Below are positions 57,756-64,000 of a DNA stretch of 64,000 nt, in pieces (the stretch's first letter is position 1; the number at the start of each line of letters is the position of its first letter). Source of the stretch: Cristatella mucedo. Lineage: Eukaryota; Bryozoa; Phylactolaemata; Cristatellidae. The stretch spans positions 1,565,501 to 1,629,500 of the forward strand of contig WPIO01000082.1 in the NCBI GenBank assembly GCA_009760855.2, given 5' to 3'. A program made the translations under genes and the position numbers. The notes under the pieces are model-generated. The model did no database searches, was not told where the DNA came from, and was given only the letters and a program-made list of their open reading frames with translations.

Positions 57756-58799
57756 ATTTTATTTCGGCATCCTCTTAATCCTGGTGTGTGAACCTCTGAA
57801 GAGGAGCCTCAAATTTCCTACCGATGGTATGACTCCCAGCCGGCCTCCTTAGCACTGCTAAAGGTAGATTTGGTTTTGAGAGCACGAAGCTGCCGGCTTC
57901 TTTTGACTGACTGTGAAAGAATGGTAATGTTAGCGCTACCCCCTGTAGTCAGAGACCCCCAAGCTGCACGCCGAAGGTGCGTCTGCAAAAGTCCGAAGGT
58001 GCCTCTATGCCTCGTGAGCCTTTCACCAAGACAAATAACCTCACCGAAAAAAACTGGTGGAGCCATGGCGGTGCTTCCTGGGATAAGCTAAAGGAGCATG
58101 TCGTTGTAGGTTGCCCTGACCTCTTCTGAATCGCCGCTTAGGGAGGGCTATGGCTGTGAGCTGCTACTTCACTTTTGTTATAATAAATAATTATAAATAT
58201 AAATAAATGTTATAGATGTCATAAATGTTATAGCCACAGTGATTTCAAGCCAGCTGTTTCTGAACACATTGTCGCACTGAAACTTTGTGTTCGTATCCGT
58301 GTCTTGCTAAGCAAAATATGAATGCTACCATGAATTTGCTCGTGCAGTATTGTATCGGTAATCGGCTTTTGACTCATTTGCCTTGTTGAGCAATGCTTTG
58401 CAACTTGACTGCACTTTGATTGGAGCCGTCAATTGCAAAAAGAACCGGGCTGTGGTCTGTACCCGTAGCTTGTCTGCTTTAACCAGATCGCGACCCACCT
58501 CGCCGTGCTCGTAATCTATCAACAGCACTTCGCAGGGTGTCGAGAGTGCTATGCCGGACCTGTGGCAAGTTTCTACCGAATAGTTAGCTCTGCTGGCAGT
58601 TCTCGTGTGTCGTCACCATCGGGCCTCACGTCCCATCTCCATAGTGCCAGTCTATGTCACTATTGGTAGTGAGCGCAACAGCAGTAGGGCACCCTGCCTG
58701 CCACCCACCGTGCCACTTGATGCTCGAGCCTGCATCCGGCACACCCCCGGCGCTGCTGCGCTAGCTTTGCTCGTGCAGCCGCTGGCCATTGCTCTGTAG

Positions 58800-58997
58800 A
58801 CAGTGGATCTGATCATCGCCCGCTCGAAGAAGCTCGATAGCATGGTGAAGCAGGGAGTGCCGCACTCGCTGCGTCCCTACGTGTGGCCGCGGCTATGCGG
58901 AGCCCTTGAGAAGCGCAAGGCATGCGACATGTCCTACCGGGACATCGTACGTGCGTGCGACGCAGCGGCTCTGCCACACTCTGAGCAGATCGACAAG
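58800..58997 (+). CDS. SGSM3: SGSM3/RUTBC3-like gene: coding exon 4, start of TBC domain
   Basis: The acceptor is ctggccattgctctgtag and the donor is GACAAG|GTGAGC; phase 0-0, 66 codons. It encodes TVDLIIARSKKLDSMVKQGV, PHSLRPYVWPRLCGALEKRK, ACDMSYRDIVRACDAAALPH, SEQIDK. The segment KQGVPHSLRPYVWPRLCGAL is the opening of a Rab-GAP TBC domain (GIPxxxRxxxWxxLxG). The following KRKxxDMSYRDIV and final QIDK match SGSM3 (KKRNSELSYREIV ... QIEKDL, from memory). The catalytic arginine and glutamine fingers would be in later exons, not found before 64 kb. Confidence 0.9.
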
Positions 58998-58999
58998 GT

Positions 59000-59265
59000 G
59001 AGCTATGCTGCTCTCCTTCTCTCTCAACCGCATGCTGCTGCAGCACTGCTCAGGCTCGCGCTAGCTCTCTTTGTGTCTGTCTCTCTCTCTCCTCTATCTC
59101 TATATCTCATCTCGTTCCGAAGCTGTCAGTTAGGCTGCGCTCTTTTTCGTGCAGGCCTACAGTCAGCTTGATTTGCCGAGTTCTGGGCTCGAATGCTGCT
59201 CATATATGCTTTTCCACTGAATACCAGGTTCAGGGCACCTGTGCCAGTACCGATGCGTGCAGTAA
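59000..59265. other. Intron; nothing recognised
   Basis: Starts with a short pyrimidine-rich patch (59070-59110). No continuation of the TBC domain is seen here. Confidence 0.5.
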
Positions 59266-59269
59266 TCCT

Positions 59270-59640
59270 ACGATAATAATAATAATGCGTTTGATAAACC
59301 CGATTCCTTTCTAGGCACTTTGTGTTTGCTGCAAAGGAAGCACGATCAAATGTTTAGCAGTTGCATGCTCAGTAAACGACAAGAATGACATCGTTAGGAG
59401 TGAGATGCATAGGGTGAGCATTCAAGTATGGTTAGTGGCAGCATGCACGGTGTCGGCATGCATAAGCACATATAGGACGAATCACGGGAACCCACTAAAG
59501 GCTGTCATAAATAGATGCATTTTAGTTTCTTTTTAAATGTAGTCGAGGCAAGAGATGTCGTGATGCCAGTCGGGAGTGAGTTCCATGCTTTGGGAGCATA
59601 CGAACTAAAGGCATGGTCTCCAAAGGATTTGAGATTTGTA
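59270..59640 (-). mobile_element. LINE A 3' end, antisense
   Basis: Tail gataataataataatgcg, a hairpin with its middle deleted (gataaacccgattcctttctaggc), 3' UTR, then the antisense of the FKKNLKxHL and YAPKAWNSLP blocks (gagttccatgctttgggagc). Confidence 0.82.
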
Positions 59641-60210
59641 TTTGGAAACAAGAATGGTGTTAAGCTAGCTCGTTCACAGTAGCCAGCAGCCGGACCGCAG
59701 TGTTGGTCATGCTAGCTGTGCTGCTGGTAGGATTAGGATCACCCTTCGGCGGAGCAGGAGCTGCAGCAGGCAGGGTGGAAGGCATCGAAGCAGGTGCCGG
59801 CAGATTGCAAGCTTGTTTTGTGCCGTTAGGCCAAGCTTTTGGCACTCAGAAGAAAGAGTCAGCCATCAATCGGTCTTGCGAGCTTCACTATCTGAGGGGT
59901 CAGCAGTCCCCGATGTCACCCTTGGACAACACAAACCAGATTAGTGGTACCACCAGAACAGCTAGCGCCGGAAACAAATTAAGGTCACCCGAGTGGAAAT
60001 CACAAGCGACCACAGGCCAAACTACTGGGTCCCGGCTGATATGCCGGAGCGATGTAGCTAAGAAGAGAGAGCCCTGCTGATGGCTGCCAGTACTTTCGTA
60101 CCTCCAGCCTGCTCCACCGTCAGCCACCAGCACATTCAGTTGTGCCTCCACCACCCACGGCGCAGAGCACCAGTGTCGCTGTGTGTAAACGCGTTTTTAG
60201 AAAACTAGGC
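59640..60210. other. Unassigned stretch downstream of the SoxC gene
   Basis: The - strand has proline/alanine-rich frames (for example PASMPSTLPAAAPAPPKGDP near 59730-59790) without splice signals or a domain. It lies past the likely SoxC 3' end and before the LINE A copy. Confidence 0.35.
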
Positions 60211-60216
60211 TTTAAT
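60211..60216 (-). terminator. Possible polyadenylation signal ATTAAA for the SoxC gene
   Basis: ATTAAA on the - strand, about 500 bases after the SoxC stop, with no earlier AATAAA seen. The variant hexamer is common but not decisive. Confidence 0.3.
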
Positions 60217-60661
60217 CAATCTCAGACAGCAACAATTCGATACTGAAACTTACAAAAATGTGCACGGCCACAAATAGCTTAGTAGCTATGTACATTTCTA
60301 CTACTGTTGCTCCGTCTCGGCTGAAACGTTCACACGGTTAGAAGCGGTAGAAAACGTTAGGAATGAATGCGGGCGCACAGTGGAAAAAATGCTAAAAGCC
60401 TTCGCCATCCAGATGTCGCCTTCGCCCCAGTCGCAAAGGAGGCGAGGACCTTCGTCCTCGAGACGGGGAGGCGAGGCAGACAGACAGCCGAACAACCGGG
60501 TACAGTCACTTTCAGGAGTGGGGTGGTCCCATATGCATGCCAAGCTGAGTTGATTGCAAGAGACGCAACGGAAGTACACCCATTGGATTCGTGGCCTTCT
60601 CGTTGGAGGGCCTTGCTGGAAACCGTTCGTGAACCAAAATGCCAAGCGGCAGCCGGGCACG

Positions 60662-60717
60662 CGAGTCAGATAAACTCGTGAGTAATATAAACACGAGTCA
60701 GTTAAACTCGCGAGTCA
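60662..60717. repeat. Short palindromic repeat at the SoxC stop codon
   Basis: Two 17-base units cgagtcag[a/t]taaactcg (60662-60678 and 60694-60710), each a 5-bp inverted repeat, followed at once by a third half unit, cgagtcagac, which contains the SoxC stop (60715-60717). Confidence 0.7.
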
Positions 60718-61833
60718 GACAAGCGTAGGATCGAGGCAGGCCGAGTATAGCCAGTTCGACTGGATCATCTCCTTTACCTCAGGCGTGTTATAGTCGTGGT
60801 CTATCAACCCCGGGGCGGCGTCATTCAAGAGCACATCGCCATCCGACGTTCCTGATGCTGCCGAGCTTTGCAAGCAGAAATTTCTAGTGAACCCAAGCGA
60901 ATCCAGCATGCAGCAGAATTCAGTACTGCTGCTGGTCACGTCTGCTTCGGGGGCGTCCGATGCTGACGCGCCATCTCTTTTGCTGTCGTCTCGAGCCGGC
61001 AGCGGAAGCGGCGAGCTGCTGCTTGAGTGGCCGCCGCTCGAGATCGGGCTGTCGACGACTATGCTCGAGTCTCCGGTGTGGCAGCTTTCGACCGCCGCAG
61101 CGGAGAAGAGAGCGGCTGAGGCGCTTTCGCTACTGCTGCACTGGCTCTCGTGCTGCGGTCGCCTGGCGAGCGACGGCGAGGATTCTTCGCTGCCCAGCTC
61201 GGGCTTGTTCGGCGGCCTTCCTCTCCTCGACGGCGACGACGACTGCGCCGACGCCTTGCCAGCGGCGGCCGTCGGGCCGCGTTTTACGCCGTTGAGCAGC
61301 TGCGGGCAGCCATTTTTGGCAGGCTTCTTACGTGGACAATACTTGTAGTCGGGGTACTCTTGCATGTGCTGCAAGCGCAGACGCTGCGCCTCGTCGACGT
61401 ACGGCTGCCGGTCGGCGACGCTGAGCGACTTCCAGCGCCTGCCCAGCCGCCTGCTGATCTCGGCGTTGTGCATATGCGGCGCTACCTCGACATACTTGCG
61501 GCGCTCTATCTGCGACCAGACCATGAAGGCGTTCATCGGTCGCTTGACGTGATTCGACGTCGTTTTGCATTGGGTGTCATCCGAGTATGGCGTATTATAG
61601 TTGACCTGCATGTCCATGCTGCCGGAAACGGGTCCGGCAACGGGTCCGGCAACGGGTCTGGCAGTGGCCGCCACCTCGCCATCGCAGGACATCTGCCGCC
61701 GATACCGATCTTGTTGCGTGTCTCGATTGCTCGGACAGCCCTCGCTTGCTTGAGAACTCTGTGAGACCGGACTGGGCTGCATCGCCGTGCCGCAAATACT
61801 CGTTTGCCACAGCTGCAGGATGAAGAACGACAT
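60715..61833 (-). CDS. SoxC: SoxC-group HMG-box transcription factor
   Basis: Single open frame of 372 codons from the first ATG (61833). The ATG at 61782 would give 355 residues. Upstream the frame stays open into a poly-C run, and gttcttcatcctgcag at 61819 could also be a splice acceptor. The HMG box is at about residues 96-170 (61324-61548): [101 protein letters not shown] with CKT before it is the SoxC (Sox4/11/12) signature. A Ser-rich middle follows, then [14 protein letters not shown] ... LDPTLV, matching the acidic C-terminal activation motif of SoxC. SoxC factors bind CATTGTT-like sites in the minor groove and promote neural differentiation in bilaterians. It is on the strand opposite the SGSM3-like gene, 1.7 kb after its exon 4. 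Confidence 0.92.
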   Translation of the reverse strand: MSFFILQLWQTSICGTAMQPSPVSQSSQASEGCPSNRDTQQDRYRRQMSCDGEVAATARPVAGPVAGPVSGSMDMQVNYNTPYSDDTQCKTTSNHVKRPMNAFMVWSQIERRKYVEVAPHMHNAEISRRLGRRWKSLSVADRQPYVDEAQRLRLQHMQEYPDYKYCPRKKPAKNGCPQLLNGVKRGPTAAAGKASAQSSSPSRRGRPPNKPELGSEESSPSLARRPQHESQCSSSESASAALFSAAAVESCHTGDSSIVVDSPISSGGHSSSSSPLPLPARDDSKRDGASASDAPEADVTSSSTEFCCMLDSLGFTRNFCLQSSAASGTSDGDVLLNDAAPGLIDHDYNTPEVKEMIQSNWLYSACLDPTLV

Positions 61834-62013
61834 TTCAAGCCATGCGGTCAATACATCACGTGCATCGGCTACGACCAATCGGCTGCGAGCTCTTTGGCTT
61901 CTCCTGAGCGTGATTACATGATTGGTCTGCACGGGCACCGGTTGGCGCCAGCAGGAACCGACTGGCGGCTGGAGGGCTGTGTGGGGGAGGGTCGGTGTCA
62001 GCCACCACACTAT

Positions 62014-62041
62014 GCGGGGGGGGGGGGGGGGGGGGGGGGGG
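62014..62041. repeat. Poly-G run of about 28 bases
   Basis: Uninterrupted G on + (poly-C in the sense of the SoxC transcript), about 180 bases upstream of the SoxC start. A likely site of assembly error; it creates the false Pro-rich extension of the SoxC frame. Confidence 0.95.
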
Positions 62042-62760
62042 TGGCCGAGACGTGCCTAGGGGGGGAGAGAGGCCGCGAAGCGATAGCGTTTTTTGGAGGA
62101 GGTTCGACGACTGCCGGTCGGGCTGCCGGTCAGGCTCGGGTTTCAAGGCAAAAAATTGTCTACTGAGGAAGCTCGTGGTGATGCACGCACGCGAGGGAAC
62201 GACTTCCAAGAGTCCGGCTACCGTAAACTCGGTCGCCCGGAAGTCCGGTGAGGGGCAGACGCGGCGGCAGTGGTCGTCCCTAGCTGACGAACTCGGTCAC
62301 CTGGCTCGTTGCTCCATTCGGCGTTGGACGGCGGTAACGTGCACTCGCTTCCGCTCGCGCCCGTGCTCCCGCTACCCCTCATCTCCCTCCTTCCTCCACC
62401 CCGGTCCGTCAGCTTCGCAGCCCCTGCCGATGCGAAAAGCGGCAAGGCACGCGCCTGTATAGCGGTCGCCCAGCAGTACATCCGTCGCCGTATCTCTGTC
62501 GAGAGGAAGCACGCGCCAGCGCTTCGGAGCAACCTTCGGGGAGGCTTGAGACCGCGGCGGCATTGGTGCACACGTACCGTGGGATGGTCACGCTCCCAAC
62601 GTACTCTCGGCTCCCACCTACGCTGGAGCGCTTCGCACCACGGGGGGGGGGTGTGGAGGGAGTGGCAGCAATGTACTCGCCGCGACAGAGCGGCTGAGTC
62701 ACGAAATCGGCGCCGGCCAGGTAGGCTCTGGTTTGCCCTCGTGTACATCCTATGGGTAAA
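62042..62760 (-). promoter_or_regulatory. GC-rich region upstream of the SoxC gene
   Basis: CpG- and GC-rich DNA directly upstream of SoxC on the - strand, with overlapping open frames in all directions and a G run at 62642-62650. Best read as promoter and 5' UTR of SoxC. No TATA box was identified, and no coding exon can be supported. Confidence 0.4.
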
Positions 62761-62944
62761 CAGTTAGATTCCGATAAGTCTCGTTGACGGGTCCTAATTT
62801 TGCATAGCTTGCTGTCCCTGGTTCTTCGTGCAGCTGCCTTCTGCTTGCTGGAAGACTTCATTCGTAGCTACCTGTAGGAGTTAGGGTGTGTACCCAAGAT
62901 AGAGCCTTGGTTGGCTCCTTGCATATGCTGCTGTTGCCTCGGCT

Positions 62945-63158
62945 GTCGCCTCTTAATGTTGTGTTTATGCGTGCTGACACTTGTGTATGCTGCCACCTAC
63001 CACATTTGCATGCTTACCCTGTGCATGTCACCCCTAACCATGTTATTCATGTTGTTTATCAAGCATGATATTACTCACGATTCAATCACGTTTCCCTTTG
63101 CAGCTAATGTAAAGCGCCTAGAAAGAGATTGCGTTCTCTGAGGGCGCTATATCAAGTG

Positions 63159-63190
<32 letters not shown>
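62945..63190 (+). mobile_element. LINE A 3' end copy
   Basis: 3' UTR (cgtgctgacacttgtgtatg; cacccctaaccatgttattc), hairpin (aagcgcctagaaagagattg ... gagggcgct) and an (ATT)n tail of about ten units. Very close to the copies at 400 and 48400. Confidence 0.92.
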
Positions 63191-63195
<5 letters not shown>

Positions 63196-63317
63196 CTCTG
63201 TTGGTGCCGCCACTACTTTTGCCACTCTCAGGCCACCAGAGCTCGTGTGAATGTGCAGTAGCGACTGCTAGTGTCATGCAACCGTGCTGCTGTGGCGGAT
63301 GCCGAGCAGCCGCGACA

Positions 63318-63350
63318 GCAGCGACCGATCATCAGCAGCAGCGACCGATC
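63318..63350. repeat. Short tandem duplication
   Basis: cagcagcgaccgatca occurs twice in a row, directly left of the perfect hairpin. Confidence 0.75.
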
Positions 63351-63397
63351 AGCAGCTACCCAACCGACAGCACTCGGCTGTCGGTTGGGTAGCTGCT
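63351..63397. repeat. Perfect 20-bp inverted repeat with 7-base loop
   Basis: Left arm agcagctacccaaccgacag (63351-63370), loop cactcgg, right arm the exact reverse complement (63378-63397). No mismatch. It is not followed by a T run, and no transposon frame lies beside it. Confidence 0.97.
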
Positions 63398-63429
63398 ACT
63401 GCTTGCTGCCCGAGCTGGCTATGCTGGCT

Positions 63430-64000
63430 GAGCTTAGCTGAGACCTGAGCTTAGCTGAGACCGCCTGCCTCACAAGCACCGTATCTCCGTCAGTAACTTC
63501 ACAAAGTCATAAAGACCATGTGGGTGTTACGCAGGAGAGTTTTGTATAGCGCACTCACAGCCTAAGCAGCTTTCGGTGCGCATTCGGTAGCCAACAGACT
63601 TCGTCTCACGCAACAAAGAGAAAGTGGGAAGCATAGCAGAGTTAGGAGAGCAGTTGAGGTAGTGAGTAGCATAGAAGTAGCAGTTCAGGACCGCTGAAAA
63701 AGATGTGCCATAGTCGGCATCAGGAGAGTAGATGTCGTTGCGCAAGAATTGCGGAAGCGAGTTCCACAGCCTAGGACCTGCAGAGCTAAAGCTTCTGTCG
63801 CCAACTGTCTTTAAGCGGAGGAATGGGACAGCTAATTTATTGTCCACACAGGACCTGAGGGCGCGAACAGGCTGAAACTGATGCAGCAGTTCAGCTAGGT
63901 ACGAAGGAGCCAAGCCGTGGCGGGCCCTGTGGGTCAGCATAAGAACTTTGCTCTGTATCCTTTGCTCAACCGGCAACCATCCTAGCTCTTTCAGCAAAGG
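63430..64000 (-). mobile_element. LINE family B copy, antisense, runs off the window
   Basis: On the - strand an open frame of 156 codons ends at 63527: LGWLPVEQRIQSKVLMLTHR, ARHGLAPSYLAELLHQFQPV, RSFSSAGPRLWNSLPQFLRN, LLRETKSVGYRMRTESCLGC. The 3' UTR (63430-63527) matches the copy at 25.5 kb. The frame is unbroken to the window edge, so a longer and possibly younger element may continue beyond it. Confidence 0.9.

Larger units (their letters stand above)
56245..58799. other. Right part of intron 3 of the SGSM3-like gene
   Basis: Apart from SINE1 and SINE2 copies (56675, 56985, 57548) I see unique sequence. The open frames at 57379-58091 and 58605-58799 have no domain content. Confidence 0.5.

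Noticed and set aside
59660-60154. - strand Pro/Ala-rich frames as a gag-like or extra gene
   Set aside because: No zinc knuckle, no polymerase nearby, and the frames are short and broken.
60887-61764. Long + strand and other-frame ORFs opposite the SoxC gene
   Set aside because: Shadows of the GC-rich SoxC coding sequence; only the - strand frame has the HMG box.
61834-62010. N-terminal extension of the SoxC frame upstream of the first ATG
   Set aside because: No ATG in frame before 61833, and the frame runs into polyproline from the poly-G run. Not counted as coding.

Overview
The window is animal (metazoan) nuclear DNA, probably from an invertebrate with a large, repeat-rich genome. The reasons are short coding exons with GT-AG introns of several kb, a SoxC-type HMG-box gene, a lamin-tail-domain gene, a TBC-domain gene of the SGSM3 family and EGF-type exons, all set among non-LTR retrotransposon 3' ends, tRNA-derived SINEs and long (GA)n, (TA)n, (CA)n and (CTGT)n microsatellites. 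I cannot fix the phylum. Nothing here looks bacterial, phage or plasmid.

Layout. (1) About 1.35-18 kb, + strand: a multi-exon gene I read as LMNTD1-like (lamin tail domain-containing 1). Six exons chain with matching splice phase: a coiled-coil exon, two linker exons and three exons forming the lamin tail domain. Four further exons are candidates only, the last ending in a stop followed by AATAAA signals near 17.9 kb. The gene's 5' end lies left of the window. (2) About 21-26 kb, - strand: an unidentified gene with two clear EGF-like exons, both phase 1-1, plus two weaker phase 1-1 candidates. (3) 26-43 kb: mostly repeats, including a 14-copy 28-bp minisatellite, many SINEs, an unnamed repeat present three times and two GC-rich stretches that I cannot turn into genes. 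(4) 43.1-59 kb, + strand: the first four coding exons of an SGSM3/RUTBC3-like gene, spread over 16 kb and in phase throughout. The exons of the rest of its TBC domain are not visible and presumably lie beyond 64 kb. (5) 60.7-61.8 kb, - strand: a SoxC-like transcription factor with its HMG box in one exon, apparently lying inside an intron of the SGSM3-like gene on the opposite strand.

Repeats explain most of the remaining sequence. LINE family A (CR1/L2-like reverse transcriptase; 3' end with a hairpin and an (ATT)n tail) has about 20 fragments on both strands. LINE family B has four. A SINE called SINE2 here carries a tRNA-like head joined to a tail that matches the 3' end of LINE A, which suggests SINE2 is moved by LINE A. 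A second tRNA-derived SINE (SINE1) has at least 12 copies. A 1.7-kb decayed copy of a conserved invertebrate repeat-associated protein family sits at 52.6-54.3 kb. I found no CRISPR array, operon, structural rRNA gene or functional tRNA gene, and no clearly new biological system. The strongest leads are the SINE2/LINE A pairing, the SoxC gene nested in the SGSM3-like locus, the coiled-coil form of LMNTD1, the 20-bp perfect hairpin at 63.35 kb and the 28-bp minisatellite. All comparisons to known families were made from memory of family motifs; no search was run.
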